A stretch of DNA of 64,000 nt from NCBI RefSeq assembly GCF_002994655.1, contig NZ_PPDL01000006.1, forward strand, positions 62,001 through 126,000. Direction: 5' to 3'. A program made the translations under genes and the position numbers. The notes under the pieces were generated by a model, which was given only the letters and a program-made list of their open reading frames with translations, did no database searches and had not been told where the DNA came from. This document shows, one piece after another, positions 30,903 to 41,176 of the stretch. The first letter of the stretch is position 1; each line of letters opens with the position of its first letter. This DNA comes from Corynebacterium sp. 13CS0277. GTDB lineage: Bacteria > Actinomycetota > Actinomycetes > Mycobacteriales > Mycobacteriaceae.

Positions 30903-31481
30903 CTAGGCGGGGTCGGACGAGGGGGCGACCAGGGACTCCTCGGCTGCCGTGCTGGAGGCATCGGCAGCGGCGCGGGCGAGCGCGTTGTTCCTGCCGTCGA
31001 GCCAGCTTTGCAGGATTTCGACGGCGGCCGCCTGATCGACGACCGCGCGGGACGTGCGCGCGCTGAGCCCACTGGCGTGGAGCGCCTGCGTGGCCACCAC
31101 TGTAGTCAGCCTTTCGTCGGCCAGCCTGACCGGCACGGCCTTTTCAGCAGGTTTTAACCTTTTCAGGCGACGCCGCACCCGGCGGGCGATCTCCGCGGCA
31201 TGTTTCGCGGAGGCGGAACCATCCCCGGACAGCGTGCGCGGCAGGCCGACGACGACTTCGACGGCGTCGTAAAGCTCAACGATGTCGAGGATGCGGTCAA
31301 TGTCCTCACCGTCGGGGCCTTTCCTGCGGGTGGCGCGGGCGACGGTTTCCACCGGCATCGCCAAGGTGGCCTCCCTGTTGGAGCGCGCCACACCGATGCG
31401 GACGGTGCCGACATCAAGCGCGAGGCGGACCCCGGGGCCGGGGTCGTCGACGCCGGGGCTATCCGGGTAGATGGGGGGCAC
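30903..31481 (-). CDS. ruvX: Putative pre-16S rRNA nuclease RuvX (YqgF)
   Basis: A RuvC-fold nuclease needed for the final 5' trimming of 16S rRNA. 192 aa; the first strand with its catalytic Asp reads [13 protein letters not shown], and the later acidic motif is in LADERLTTV and VVDQAAA. GTG 31481 is chosen because AAGGAGG lies 5 nt upstream; the frame is open for 24 more codons with no family similarity. It stands between alaS and mltG, the conserved order. Confidence 0.93.
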   Translation of the reverse strand: MPPIYPDSPGVDDPGPGVRLALDVGTVRIGVARSNREATLAMPVETVARATRRKGPDGEDIDRILDIVELYDAVEVVVGLPRTLSGDGSASAKHAAEIARRVRRRLKRLKPAEKAVPVRLADERLTTVVATQALHASGLSARTSRAVVDQAAAVEILQSWLDGRNNALARAAADASSTAAEESLVAPSSDPA

Positions 31482-31600
31482 GTCGGCCTCCTTCTGGCGC
31501 GTCGGGAACAACAGTAGGACTGCCTGCCACAGTAGCCACACAAGCCCCAGCAATCACAGCCGCAGGCCGCGCCCAGCGGGCACAACAAGCGCACAGTGTG

Positions 31601-31640
31601 AAAAACCCCACAGTCCACGCGCTGTGCGTGAGCTGTGGGG
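31601..31640 (-). terminator. Intrinsic terminator of alaS
   Basis: On the minus strand CCCCACAG...CTGTGGGG (31633-31640 and 31606-31613) with an inner CACGC/GCGTG stem is followed at once by TTTTT (31601-31605). This is a classical Rho-independent terminator, 77 nt after the alaS stop. Confidence 0.85.
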
Positions 31641-31716
31641 CGCACTCCCCCGCCGACCCGCCACCGCCGAGTGACGGCGGCGGAGGGAGGGTGAGGGAAT
31701 CGACGGTGTCGACCGC

Positions 31717-34383
31717 TTAGCGGGCAGCCAGGTCGTCGGCGACGGCGGTGAACGCCGCATCCAGGCCGGCCGGCTTTGCGCCGGAACCCTGGGCCATATC
31801 CGGCTTGCCGCCGCCGCGGCCATCGACGTAGGTGCCGATGAGCTTGACCAGCTCGCCGGACTTCACACCCTTCTCCACGGCGGCGTCGGTGGCGGCCACG
31901 ATGAAGGGCACCTTGTCGCCGGCCTCCGCGGCGAGTACCACGACGGCCGCCGCATCCTGCAGGCGGTTCTTCAGGTCGGTGGCGACGGTGCGCAGATCAC
32001 CGGCGGCAGTACCCTGCGGCAGGCGGGCCGCAAGCAGGGTGAACCCGCCCACGGTGGTGGCCTGATTGAGCAGCTCGCCGGTCTTCGCAGCCAGCTGCTG
32101 GCGGTTGAGCGCGGCGATTTCCTTCTCCGCGGCCTTGAGCTGCTCCGTGAGCTTCGCGATGCGCTCCGGGAGCTCCTCCGAGGGGGTCTTCAGGGAGGCG
32201 GCCAGGCCTGCGGCCAGGGCGCGCTCCTTCGCCAGGAAGGTGAAGGAATCCAGGCCCGAGTAGGCCTCGATGCGGCGCACGCCGGACGCCACGGAGGACT
32301 CGCCGAGCACGGCCACCGGGCCGATCTGGGAGGAGTGGCCGACGTGGGTGCCGCCGCACAGCTCCATGGAGAACGGACCACCGATCTCCACGACGCGGAC
32401 AACGTCGCCGTAGTTCTCACCGAACAGGGCCATCGCCCCCATCGCCTTCGCGTCCTCCAGGCTCGTCTCCACGGTGTTGACCTGGTAGTCGGCGTCGATC
32501 GCCTGGTTGGTGATCGCCTGGATCTCCTCCAACTGCTGCGGGGTCAATGCCTCCGCGTAGTTGAAGTCGAAACGCAGGAAACCGGGCTTGTTCATCGAGC
32601 CAGCCTGCACCGCGGTGGGGCCGAGCACCTGCCGCAGGGCGGCGTGGATGAGGTGGGTGCCGGAGTGCGCCTGGCGGGCAGCGTGACGCCACTGCGGGTC
32701 GACCTCGGCGGTGACCTCGTGGCCCACCTCGAGGTGGCCGTCTTCCACCACGCCCTTGTGGATCCACAGCTTCTTGCCGATCTTCTGCACGTCCGTGACG
32801 CGCACCAGGCCGTCACCGGTGCGGATGACACCGCGGTCGCCAAGCTGGCCGCCGGCCTCGGCGTAGAGGGCCGACTCGTCGAGGATGACCTCCACCGGGG
32901 TCCCGGCGGTCACCTCGTTGAGCTTCACCCCGTCGCTGACCAGACCCAGCACGGTCGCCTGGTTGCTCAAGGTGTCGTAGCCGACGAAACGGGTCGGGTT
33001 GTTGTCGACCCACTCGCGGTAGATGCTCAGGTCGGCGTGGCCGTGCTTCTTCGCCCGGCTGTCCGCCTTCGCGCGCGCCACCTGCTCCGCCATGAGCGAC
33101 TCGAAGCCCGCACGGTCGACGTCCAGGCCGGCCTCGGCGGCCATCTCCAGGGTCAGATCGATCGGGAAGCCATAGGTGTCGTGCAGGGTGAACGCCTGCG
33201 CGCCATCGACCACCTTCTGACCGGAAGCCTTCACGGACTCCGCCACCTGCTCAAACAGGTGGGTGCCGGACTCGAGGGTGCGCAGGAACGCCTTCTCCTC
33301 GTTGACCGCCACCTGCAGGATCCGCTGACGGGACTCCGCGATCTCCGGGTAGGAGGGGGTCATGGTGTCCATGATGGTGGTGATGAACTGCTCCATCGTC
33401 GGACCCTTCGCACCCAACAGGCGCGCGGAACGGATGATGCGGCGCAGCAGGCGGCGCAGAATGTAGCCGCGGCCCTCGTTGCCGGGCACCACACCGTCGA
33501 GGATGAGCATCATCGCGGTGCGCGAGTGGTCGGCGATGACACGGAAGCGGATGTCGGACTCGTGGGCGGCACCATAGGTGGAGCCGGTGAGCTTCTCCGC
33601 CACGTCGATGACGGGGCGCAGCAGGTCAGTTTCGTAGACGTTGTCCACGCCCTGCAGGATGCAGGCGACGCGCTCCACACCGAGGCCGGTATCAATGTTC
33701 TTCTTCGGCAGGGGGCCGATGATCTCGAAGTTGTCCTTGCCGATGCCCTCGCCGCGTTCGTTCTGCATGAAGACCAGGTTCCAGATCTCCATGTAGCGGT
33801 TGTCGTCGGCGATCGGGCCGCCCTCCTTGCCGTACTCCGGGCCGCGATCGTAGTAGATCTCGGAGCACGGGCCACAGGGGCCGGGGATACCCATGGACCA
33901 GTAGTTGTCCGCCATGCCCAGGCGCTGGATGCGCTCGGCGGGCAGGCCGATCTTCTTCTCCCAAATGTCGGCGGCCTCATCGTCGTCGAGGTACACCGTC
34001 ACCCACAGGCGCTCCGGATCGAGCCCGTAGCCGCCGTCGTCGACTGCCCCGGTCAGCAGGCTCCAGGCATAGGTGATCGCACCTTCCTTGAAGTACTGGC
34101 CGAAGGAGAAGTTGCCCGCCATCTGGAAGAAGGTGTTGTGGCGGGTGGTGATACCGACCTCCTCAATGTCGAGGGTGCGGACACACTTCTGGATGCTGGT
34201 GGCGGTGCCGTTGGGGAACGGGGGGTTCTGCTGGCCCAGGAAGTAGGGCTTGAACGGCACCATGCCGGCGTTGACGAACAGAAGGTTCGGGTCGTCCAGG
34301 ATCAGGGACGCGCTGGGCACCTCCTGGTGCCCGGCGTTAACGAAGTGCGCGATGAAGCGCTCTCGAATCTCGTGTGTCTGCAC
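31717..34383 (-). CDS. alaS: Alanyl-tRNA synthetase
   Basis: Charges tRNA-Ala. 888 aa in the usual order: class II catalytic core (residues 1-250), tRNA-recognition domain, editing domain with the zinc-type motifs [11 protein letters not shown] and CGGTHVG, and a C-terminal coiled-coil DHHA1 domain. The start is GTG 34383, with GAGG about 11 nt upstream. The terminator after it is a good intrinsic one. Nothing unusual in length or motifs. Confidence 0.97.
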   Translation of the reverse strand: MQTHEIRERFIAHFVNAGHQEVPSASLILDDPNLLFVNAGMVPFKPYFLGQQNPPFPNGTATSIQKCVRTLDIEEVGITTRHNTFFQMAGNFSFGQYFKEGAITYAWSLLTGAVDDGGYGLDPERLWVTVYLDDDEAADIWEKKIGLPAERIQRLGMADNYWSMGIPGPCGPCSEIYYDRGPEYGKEGGPIADDNRYMEIWNLVFMQNERGEGIGKDNFEIIGPLPKKNIDTGLGVERVACILQGVDNVYETDLLRPVIDVAEKLTGSTYGAAHESDIRFRVIADHSRTAMMLILDGVVPGNEGRGYILRRLLRRIIRSARLLGAKGPTMEQFITTIMDTMTPSYPEIAESRQRILQVAVNEEKAFLRTLESGTHLFEQVAESVKASGQKVVDGAQAFTLHDTYGFPIDLTLEMAAEAGLDVDRAGFESLMAEQVARAKADSRAKKHGHADLSIYREWVDNNPTRFVGYDTLSNQATVLGLVSDGVKLNEVTAGTPVEVILDESALYAEAGGQLGDRGVIRTGDGLVRVTDVQKIGKKLWIHKGVVEDGHLEVGHEVTAEVDPQWRHAARQAHSGTHLIHAALRQVLGPTAVQAGSMNKPGFLRFDFNYAEALTPQQLEEIQAITNQAIDADYQVNTVETSLEDAKAMGAMALFGENYGDVVRVVEIGGPFSMELCGGTHVGHSSQIGPVAVLGESSVASGVRRIEAYSGLDSFTFLAKERALAAGLAASLKTPSEELPERIAKLTEQLKAAEKEIAALNRQQLAAKTGELLNQATTVGGFTLLAARLPQGTAAGDLRTVATDLKNRLQDAAAVVVLAAEAGDKVPFIVAATDAAVEKGVKSGELVKLIGTYVDGRGGGKPDMAQGSGAKPAGLDAAFTAVADDLAAR

Positions 34384-34601
34384 GACGAAGTCAACCTCAC
34401 TTGGTGTGTTGTATCGGTACTAGCGCCCGCGCACCACCACGCCTGTGCGCACACCAGGCCAATCACGGCCCGGGGTGGCAGGTGGTGTGCGGGGGAACAT
34501 CAGGGGCAAGAAAAAAGGGTGGTCTCTTCAAGCGTTCGGTGCACTGCCGCGGGCGGGCCCGCGACAGTCCTGGAAGCAAACTTTAGTCCACACCTGTCGA
34601 A

Positions 34602-34625
34602 AACACGGCACGTGGCCTACGTGTT
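34602..34625 (-). terminator. Weak hairpin after rarA
   Basis: AACACG (34602-34607) pairs with CGTGTT (34620-34625); on the minus strand the 3' arm runs into TTTTCG. It is short and 51 bp beyond the rarA stop, so this is a modest candidate. Confidence 0.35.
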
Positions 34626-34675
34626 CCCAGCGACCGCGCCCGCGCCCCTGCCCCACCCCGGCGGCGTTGCGGGGT

Positions 34676-36028
34676 TTAGCCGCGGGCGCGGATGAGCCGC
34701 CGCAGACGGCCCAACCAGTCGGCGCGACCTTTTTCCTGCCCGTGTTCCGTCGGATAGTAGTAGACGGCGTCGTCGAGTCCTTCGGGAATGTAGCGCTGCG
34801 CGAGCACCCCGCGGGGGTCGTCGTGCGGGTAGCGGTAGCCGACCGCGTTGCCGAGCTTTTCTGCCCCGCTGTAGTGCCCGTCGCGCAGGTGGGCGGGCAC
34901 GGGCGGGGTGTGCCCGGCCCGCACGTCCGCCAGTGCCGCATCAATGGCACGGATCACCGCGTTGGATTTCGGCGCGAGCGCGATGTGGATGGTGGCCTGC
35001 GCGAGCGCCAGCCGGGCTTCCGGCAGGCCGATCAACGCCACGGCCTGGGCGGCATTCGTCGCCGTCGTCAGCGCCGTGGGGTCGGCCATGCCGACGTCTT
35101 CGCTGGCGTGGATGACGAGCCGGCGGGCGATGAAGCGGGGGTCCTCCCCTGCGTCCAGCATGCGGGCCAGGTAGTGCAGGGCGGCGTCGACGTCGGAGCC
35201 GCGCATCGATTTGATGAACGCGGAGGTCACATCGTAGTGCTGGTCGCCGTCCCGGTCGTAGCGGACGGCCGCCTTGTCGATGCGGGCGGCGATGTCCTCG
35301 GCGGTAATCTCCGCCCCGGGGGCCGCGCCCTCGGTGATGGCGTCGAGGTAAGTCAACGCCCGGCGGGCGTCCCCGCCGGCCAGGCGGGTGAGCAGCGCGC
35401 GCGCCTCCTCGGTGAGGGTGACGGCGCCGCCGAGCCCCCGCTCGGAGGTCAACGCCCGGTCGATGACGGTGCGCAGGTTGTCATCGCTGAGCGATTCCAG
35501 CTGCACGACGAGACTGCGCGACAGCAGCGGGGACACGACCGCGAAGGAGGGGTTTTCGGTGGTGGCGGCCACGAGCAGCACGTCGCGGTTTTCCACCGCC
35601 GCGAGCAGCGCATCCTGCTGGGTTTTGCTAAACCGGTGCACCTCGTCGATGAACAGCACCGTGGATTCCCCGTGCCTGCGGGCGCGCCGCGCCTCGGCGA
35701 TGACCTCCCGGACTTCCTTCACCCCTGAGGACAATGCCGACAAGGCGACGAAGTGATCGCCGGCCGCCTGGGAGATGAGGGAGGCCAGGGTGGTTTTCCC
35801 CGTCCCGGGCGGCCCGTAGAGCACGACACTCGCCGCGCCGTGGCCTTCCACCAGCCGCCGCAGCGGCATCCCCGGCCCCAGGATGTGGTCCTGGCCGACC
35901 ACCTCGTCGAGGCTGCGGGGCCGCATCCGGGTCGCCAGCGGGGCGTGCGCCCCCGGGTGGAAGTAGGCCTCGTTGGCCTCCCGGGGCGGCTGCCCCGGCA
36001 GGTCGAATAGTCCCTCGCCACCAGCCAC
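34676..36028 (-). CDS. rarA: Replication-associated recombination protein A (AAA+ ATPase)
   Basis: RarA (MgsA) acts on stalled forks and at DNA ends, loosely coupled to SSB and the polymerase clamp loader. 450 aa; the Walker A is GPPGTGKTT, the Walker B with its neighbour is [14 protein letters not shown], and the C-terminal half holds the MgsA tetramerisation domain ([13 protein letters not shown]). The start is GTG 36028, with AAGGAG 7 nt upstream. It lies between the phosphotransferase and alaS. Confidence 0.93.
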   Translation of the reverse strand: MAGGEGLFDLPGQPPREANEAYFHPGAHAPLATRMRPRSLDEVVGQDHILGPGMPLRRLVEGHGAASVVLYGPPGTGKTTLASLISQAAGDHFVALSALSSGVKEVREVIAEARRARRHGESTVLFIDEVHRFSKTQQDALLAAVENRDVLLVAATTENPSFAVVSPLLSRSLVVQLESLSDDNLRTVIDRALTSERGLGGAVTLTEEARALLTRLAGGDARRALTYLDAITEGAAPGAEITAEDIAARIDKAAVRYDRDGDQHYDVTSAFIKSMRGSDVDAALHYLARMLDAGEDPRFIARRLVIHASEDVGMADPTALTTATNAAQAVALIGLPEARLALAQATIHIALAPKSNAVIRAIDAALADVRAGHTPPVPAHLRDGHYSGAEKLGNAVGYRYPHDDPRGVLAQRYIPEGLDDAVYYYPTEHGQEKGRADWLGRLRRLIRARG

Positions 36029-36107
36029 GAGTTGTCTCCTTCCGGCGCACCCTCACGCCACGGCCGCCGCCACGGATACTCCCCGGGGGCGGGTCTACCC
36101 CATCCAA

Positions 36108-36140
36108 GTCAGGGCCGGGCGGCCCGGGGGCGGCCCTGAC
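36108..36140 (-). terminator. 10-bp hairpin after the phosphotransferase
   Basis: GTCAGGGCCG (36108-36117) and CGGCCCTGAC (36131-36140) form a perfect 10-bp stem, 18 nt after the phosphotransferase stop. There is no U-tract. Confidence 0.6.
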
Positions 36141-36157
36141 GGGGAGATGAACAGTGC

Positions 36158-37420
36158 TTATTCGGCGGGCGCGAGGGCCGCCAGGCGGTCACAGATGGTG
36201 CTGGCGAACTCCTCCACCGCCTCGAAACGGGGGTCTCCGCCGCGGGCGGCCATGCGCCGCATCGCGTGGAAGGTTTCCAGCAGATCCCGGCGAGCCGCAC
36301 CGCCGTTTTTCAGAATGGACTGCAGGCTGCCGCCGGCGAGAATATCGTAGTCGTCGTCGACGATCCCGAGCCGCAGGGCTTCCTGCTCCGGGGTGGGGGT
36401 GTCATCGGCGCCTGCCTCCTCGTGGTGCTCGGCGGCGACCTGGGTGGCCAGCTGGTTCATCGACCCGTAGTAGATGTACGTCACGCTGGCGAGCGCCCAG
36501 CCGATCATCGCGGTGATGATGCGGGCCCGCAGCCGCACCGGGTTGCCCACGTTCGGCCAGACCGACTCCACCTCATGCACCCAGGCGGCGATGAACGCGT
36601 CAGCTTCCTCATCGCCAATCGGGCCCGTGAGCAGGAACTGCGGGAAGCCGGCCACCACGCACGCCACATCGAAGGTGGCATCCCGGAAGCCCGCCCACTC
36701 ATAGTCGAGGAACTGGCAGCCCGAGGCGTAGAGCACATTATCCGGGGAGAGGTCGAAGGGGCTGAATGCTCGGTGCTGGCCGCGCAGCAGCCGCCGCTTG
36801 GCATCGGTGGCGAAATCCACCACGGTCGGCACCAGCGGCACTCCCGCCCGCGCCAACAACGCCATTCCCTGATCGATCGCCACCAACAGGCTCTCATCGC
36901 GGGAGGCGTGCACCTCCCGGGTCGCCGGGTAGCGGCCCAGCATGCGGGTCAGCAGGATGGAGAAGTGCTCCTCCCGGTCCGCGGTGCCGGCGTGCATCCG
37001 CCCAATCGCGTGCCCGAGGCTGCGCAGAATCTGCAGGCGGGCCGCCTCATCCGAGTAGGACAACAGCTCCTCGAGGGTGTCCCCCTCGCCCGCGTCGGAG
37101 ATCACCAGCAGCCGGTGGTCAATGTCGTAGCCGAGCAGCACCGGGCCCGGGCGGACGTCCTCCGGCAGGGAGTTGGTGAACTGGTAGGCCACCACCTCGC
37201 GGATGAGGGACGCGTCGTCGAACTCGTCGCCGGTGGCGGGCGAGTACTTGAGCACCACGGTACGGGCCTGCAGGAAGGGCTGCGGGGCGACCTTGGCGCG
37301 CAGCACGATCGAGGAGCCGCTGCCGGACAGGGCCACCGCGTCGCTGAGCACCTGGGTGCCGCCGAAGCGTTCACTGAGCAGCTGAGAACCCAACTGGAGG
37401 ATGTCTTCGTGGGTGAACAA
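36158..37420 (-). CDS. Aminoglycoside/choline-kinase-like phosphotransferase
   Basis: A 420-aa protein with the eukaryotic-like small-molecule kinase fold. The catalytic loop is FSPFDLSPDN (Asp223, Asn228) and the metal-binding segment is FLDYEWAGFRD (Asp239). The residue two before the catalytic Asp is Pro, where APH enzymes usually have His. The substrate is unknown; nothing shows that it confers drug resistance. A TTG start at 37420 is chosen because AAGGAG lies 8 nt upstream; a GTG inside that Shine-Dalgarno sequence is less likely. It lies between aspS and rarA. Confidence 0.8.
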   Translation of the reverse strand: MFTHEDILQLGSQLLSERFGGTQVLSDAVALSGSGSSIVLRAKVAPQPFLQARTVVLKYSPATGDEFDDASLIREVVAYQFTNSLPEDVRPGPVLLGYDIDHRLLVISDAGEGDTLEELLSYSDEAARLQILRSLGHAIGRMHAGTADREEHFSILLTRMLGRYPATREVHASRDESLLVAIDQGMALLARAGVPLVPTVVDFATDAKRRLLRGQHRAFSPFDLSPDNVLYASGCQFLDYEWAGFRDATFDVACVVAGFPQFLLTGPIGDEEADAFIAAWVHEVESVWPNVGNPVRLRARIITAMIGWALASVTYIYYGSMNQLATQVAAEHHEEAGADDTPTPEQEALRLGIVDDDYDILAGGSLQSILKNGGAARRDLLETFHAMRRMAARGGDPRFEAVEEFASTICDRLAALAPAE

Positions 37421-37620
37421 CGTGTGCACTCCTTGCGTGGTGCGTGTCGAACTTCCTCCCCCACGATCCAGGCTGAGCGACAGGCACGCACAGGGCCTGT
37501 GGCTGGACACCACCGGCAAGGCCAGCGGCCACCACCGTGGTGCGTGCTGTGTGCCGGCGGCCCAGAGCGTGCCAAGTCCTGCTGCCCGTGCCCGCAGCCG
37601 CAGGCCGAGGCACCAAGGGG

Positions 37621-37695
37621 GATGAATGAAAGAACGACAGGGGGAAGAAAAAGGGGAAAAAAGATGAAAGAAAAAAGCGGAACAAAAAGATAAGG
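37621..37695. repeat. Purine-rich tract
   Basis: About 75 bp with only 8 pyrimidines on the plus strand, dominated by A-runs. This is very unlike the surrounding GC-rich DNA. On the minus, transcribed, strand it is a C/U tract. Confidence 0.7.
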
Positions 37696-37709
37696 ACGCC
37701 GTGCGCTGC

Positions 37710-37737
37710 GGGCCTGCCGCATGGTGCGGGAGGGCCC
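37710..37737 (-). terminator. Candidate aspS terminator hairpin with distal U-rich tract
   Basis: GGGCC...GGCCC outside CCGCA/TGCGG gives a two-part stem. On the minus strand the U-rich stretch (37621-37695) follows after about 15 nt. It is 228 nt beyond the aspS stop. Confidence 0.4.
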
Positions 37738-37964
37738 GGGCCGTCGTGTCCCCCACTCTAGGTGACAACCACGAGCGTGGGGCGGCACACCACATTGGGG
37801 ATTGCTGTGAATCCTGCGGCCTGCAGGCGATGTGACGGGCGGGTAGCTGCGCCCAGCGAAAAGCCCCACGGGGTGGCGTTGCACTCCCGCAGGGCCCACA
37901 GGTGTCCCCTCACGCCACCTGCCCTGCGGATCGCAGGCACAGGTGACGAAAGGTGGGCTGCGCG

Positions 37965-39770
37965 TTAGGCCTTGGCGGCCTTGTCGGCGTCAGCCTTCTT
38001 CTTCGGCTTGGCGTCGATGCCGGATTCCTTGCGCTGCTCCGGGGTGATCTCCGCGGGGGCGTCGGTGAGCGGGTCCACGCCGCCACCGGACTTCGGGAAG
38101 GCGATGACGTCGCGGATGGAGTCGAAGCCGCCCAGCAGGCTGACGATGCGGTCCCAGCCGAAGGCGATGCCGCCGTGCGGCGGGGCGCCGAAGGCAAAGG
38201 CGTCGAGGAGGAAGCCGAACTTCTCCTGGGCCTCAGCCTCGTCGATGCCCATGACGTTGAAGACACGCTCCTGGACGTCGCGGCGGTGGATACGGATGGA
38301 ACCGCCGCCGATCTCGTTGCCGTTGCAGACAATGTCGTAGGCGTAGGCCAGCGCGGAGCCCGGGTCGGTGTCGAAGGTGTCGAGCGACTCCGGCTTCGGG
38401 GAGGTGAAGGCGTGGTGAACGGCAGTCCACTTCGAGTGGCCGAGCGCCACGTCACCGGAGGCGGTGGCGTCCGCGGAAGGCTCGAACATCGGGGCGTCGA
38501 CGACCCAGGTGAAGGCCCAGTCGCCGTCCTTGATGAGGCCCAGCTTGTTGGCGATTTCCCCGCGGGCCGCGCCCAGCAGGGCGCGGGAGGACTTCGTGTC
38601 GCCCGCGGCGAAGAAGATGCAGTCGCCCGGCTTCGCGCCGACGTGGGCGGCGATACCGGCGCGCTCCTCGTCGGTGATGTTCTTCGCCACCGGGCCGGCG
38701 AGCTCGCCGTCCTCGCCGACGAGGATGTAGGCCAGGCCCTTCGCGCCGCGCTGCTTCGCCCACTCCTGCCACGCATCGAGCTGGCGGCGCGGCTGGGACG
38801 CGCCCCCCTCCATGACGACGGCGCCGACGTACTCGTTCTGGAACACGCGGAAGCTGGTGTTCTTGAAGAACTCGGTGCACTCGGTGATGGTGATGTCGAA
38901 ACGCAGGTCCGGCTTATCGGAGCCGTAAAGGCGCATCGCATCGGCGTAGGTCATGCGCGGGATCGGGGTGGTGATCTCGTAGCCGATGAGCTCCCACAGG
39001 GCACGCAGGATCTGCTCCGCGAGGTCGATGACGTCCTCTTGGTCGACGAAGCTCATCTCCACATCGAGCTGGGTGAACTCCGGCTGGCGGTCCGCACGGA
39101 AATCCTCATCGCGGTAGCAGCGCGCGATCTGGTAGTAGCGCTCCATGCCGGCAACCATGAGCAGCTGCTTGAACAGCTGCGGGGACTGCGGCAGGGCGTA
39201 GAACGTGCCCGGCTTCAGGCGCGCCGGCACGAGGAAGTCGCGCGCACCTTCCGGCGTCGAGCGCGTGAGGGTGGGGGTTTCGATCTCGGTGAAGCCGTTC
39301 GCATCGAGCACGCGGCGGGCCGCCTGGTTGGCGCGGGAGCGCAGGCGCAGCGCCTCACCCTGGCGGGGGCGGCGCAGGTCCAGGTAGCGGTACTTCAGGC
39401 GGGCTTCCTCGCCCACCTCTCCGCCGTGATCGTCTTCGATCTGGAACGGCAGCGGCGCGGACTCGTTGAGCACCTCGAGGTCGGTGACGTTGACCTCCAC
39501 GTCGCCGGACGGCAGGTTCGGGTTCTCGGAGCCTTCGGGGCGGAGCTCCACCACACCGGTGACCTTGATGCAGAACTCGCTGCGCAGGTGGTGGGCACGC
39601 TCGGCAACCTCGCTATTGCGGAAGACCACCTGGGCAACCCCGGAGCGGTCACGCAGGTCAATAAAAATCACGCCACCGTGGTCGCGGCGGCGGGAAACCC
39701 AACCGGTCAGGGTAACGGTCTGGCCGGCGGTGTCTTTCCTCAAGTCACCCGCAAGATGAGTGCGCAGCAC
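37965..39770 (-). CDS. aspS: Aspartyl-tRNA synthetase
   Basis: Charges tRNA-Asp. 601 aa with the OB-fold anticodon-binding domain at the N-terminus ([15 protein letters not shown]), the class II core, and the bacterial GAD insertion. The C-terminus is Lys/Ala-rich. The start is GTG 39770, with AAAGGA 10 nt upstream. It is divergent from the metallopeptidase gene across a 396-bp region. Confidence 0.97.
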   Translation of the reverse strand: MLRTHLAGDLRKDTAGQTVTLTGWVSRRRDHGGVIFIDLRDRSGVAQVVFRNSEVAERAHHLRSEFCIKVTGVVELRPEGSENPNLPSGDVEVNVTDLEVLNESAPLPFQIEDDHGGEVGEEARLKYRYLDLRRPRQGEALRLRSRANQAARRVLDANGFTEIETPTLTRSTPEGARDFLVPARLKPGTFYALPQSPQLFKQLLMVAGMERYYQIARCYRDEDFRADRQPEFTQLDVEMSFVDQEDVIDLAEQILRALWELIGYEITTPIPRMTYADAMRLYGSDKPDLRFDITITECTEFFKNTSFRVFQNEYVGAVVMEGGASQPRRQLDAWQEWAKQRGAKGLAYILVGEDGELAGPVAKNITDEERAGIAAHVGAKPGDCIFFAAGDTKSSRALLGAARGEIANKLGLIKDGDWAFTWVVDAPMFEPSADATASGDVALGHSKWTAVHHAFTSPKPESLDTFDTDPGSALAYAYDIVCNGNEIGGGSIRIHRRDVQERVFNVMGIDEAEAQEKFGFLLDAFAFGAPPHGGIAFGWDRIVSLLGGFDSIRDVIAFPKSGGGVDPLTDAPAEITPEQRKESGIDAKPKKKADADKAAKA

Positions 39771-40166
39771 GTCGATCGTGTCCTTTCACGCATGTGAGAC
39801 AAAAGTAGTTTTCTTGATGTCATCACCGAGCCGTTCCCGTGGGGTCCTGCCCGGGCCGAAAATGCTGACGCACCTGCAGTCCCCGCGCAGCAGTCAACGC
39901 ACAGGCTCGGTTCCCCGGGTCGCCGCCGGGGAAGACAATGTTAGACAGTGTACCCCCGACGCTTGCTCTCCCCTACCGCCGGCCACCTCCTGCCCCGCCC
40001 GACACACCTGGGGCGGGCGCATCCGTGGGGGTGCCGACACCCGGGGCTGGGCGCCTGCCAGGGTGGCCGGCGCTCCTTCAGCTCCCCATGGCGCGCGGGT
40101 GGGACGTGCGGGGATTCGCCTGCTCGCTATAGCAGCATCGCCGCTGGCATGTGGCACAATCGACCC
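39771..40166. other. Divergent intergenic region aspS / metallopeptidase
   Basis: 396 bp. It contains the candidate leaderless promoter of the metallopeptidase at its right end. I see no gene. Confidence 0.5.
40152..40160 (+). promoter_or_regulatory. Extended -10 for a leaderless transcript
   Basis: TGG-CACAAT (hexamer 40155-40160) ends 6 nt before the ATG at 40167, which has no Shine-Dalgarno sequence. Confidence 0.45.
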
Positions 40167-41069
40167 ATGACTTTTCGCGGTGATGTTGAACGTGGTGCGC
40201 CCCGTGCGCGGCGTGCCGGCGGTGGCGGCGGTGGCCGCATCGCGGTCGGTGGCGGCGTCGGCACCTTGTTGTTGGTGGGTTTGTTTTTGTTGATGGGTGG
40301 CAACCCGAACGAACTGGGGTCGCTGCTGGGCAGTGACCCGGGCGCGCAACAGCAGCAGTTGCCCAGCGGGGAGCAAAGCCAGACGTTGGATCATTGTCAG
40401 ACTGGCGAGGACGCGAACCGGTACACGGATTGCCGGTTGGAGTTCACCGCGAAGAGCCTGGACGAGGTGTGGCGGAAGGTGCTGCCGGCGCAGGCGGACA
40501 TTGCCTACACCGAGCCGGGTTTGTCGATTTTTAGCGGCCAGGCGCAGACGGGCTGTGGTGTGGCGTCCTCGCAGACGGGCCCGTTCTACTGCCCCACGGA
40601 TCAGACGGCGTACTTCGATACGGACTTCTTCACCATGCTGGAGCAGTTGGGCGGCAAGGATTCGCCCTTGGCGCAGGAGTATGTGGTGGCCCACGAGTTT
40701 GGCCACCACATCCAGCAGCTGGAGGGCACGCTGGGGTTGAGTAACTACAACCAGCCTGGTGAGGATTCCAATGCGGTGCGCATTGAGCTGCAGGCCGATT
40801 GTTATGCGGGCCTGTGGGCGCATTATGCGGATAAGGGCCAGGATGCGTTTTTGGAGCCGATTACCCAGGATCAGGTGCGCGATGCGGTGACCGCGGCGCG
40901 TGCGGTGGGTGACGATAATATTCAGACGCGTTCGGGTGGCCGGGTGCGCCCGGATATGTTTACCCATGGTTCTTCGGAGCAGCGGCAGCAGGCGTTCCTC
41001 GCGGGCTACTCCACGGGCCAGATGAGCACCTGCGACACCTTGGAGCGTGGCGGCTACCGCACCAGTTAA
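40167..41069 (+). CDS. YpfJ-type putative neutral zinc metallopeptidase
   Basis: A membrane-anchored predicted zinc protease of 300 aa. An Arg/Gly-rich start is followed by a transmembrane segment (about residues 31-44), then the metallopeptidase domain with the HExxH-type site HEFGHH (176-181) and a third ligand candidate Glu207 in IELQADCYAG. The natural substrate is unknown. Codon choice differs from the neighbours: TTG, GAT, TAT and GCG are frequent. Start ATG 40167 fits the leaderless promoter. Confidence 0.88.
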   Translation: MTFRGDVERGAPRARRAGGGGGGRIAVGGGVGTLLLVGLFLLMGGNPNELGSLLGSDPGAQQQQLPSGEQSQTLDHCQTGEDANRYTDCRLEFTAKSLDEVWRKVLPAQADIAYTEPGLSIFSGQAQTGCGVASSQTGPFYCPTDQTAYFDTDFFTMLEQLGGKDSPLAQEYVVAHEFGHHIQQLEGTLGLSNYNQPGEDSNAVRIELQADCYAGLWAHYADKGQDAFLEPITQDQVRDAVTAARAVGDDNIQTRSGGRVRPDMFTHGSSEQRQQAFLAGYSTGQMSTCDTLERGGYRTS

Positions 41070-41095
41070 GGCGGATAGTCACCCGTCGCGCGCAG

Positions 41096-41139
41096 CACAC
41101 CCCGGCCGCACCAGTCACGTATGGTGCCGCCGGGGTGTG
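41096..41139. terminator. Hairpin between convergent metallopeptidase and FhuF-like genes
   Basis: CACACCCCGGC (41096-41106) and GCCGGGGTGTG (41129-41139) form an 11-bp perfect stem, extended past one mismatch by GCACCA/TGGTGC. It is followed on the plus strand by a short TCTTT. Confidence 0.7.
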
Positions 41140-41176
41140 GTGTCTTTGGGGCACAGTTGGGTGTGGGTGGTGCGAC

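Larger units (their letters stand above)
37421..37964. other. Intergenic region aspS / phosphotransferase
   Basis: 544 bp with no convincing gene. It has a GCACGCAC/GTGCGTGC inverted repeat (37484-37491, 37540-37547), a striking purine-rich stretch and a hairpin that may end aspS transcription. Confidence 0.55.

Noticed and set aside
32335..34695. Plus-strand open frame of 786 codons opposite alaS
   Set aside because: Shadow of alaS; no recognisable domain, and it crosses the alaS start region.
36158..37420. Aminoglycoside resistance phosphotransferase
   Set aside because: Only the general kinase fold is present, the catalytic loop lacks the usual His, and the location among core genes does not suggest resistance.
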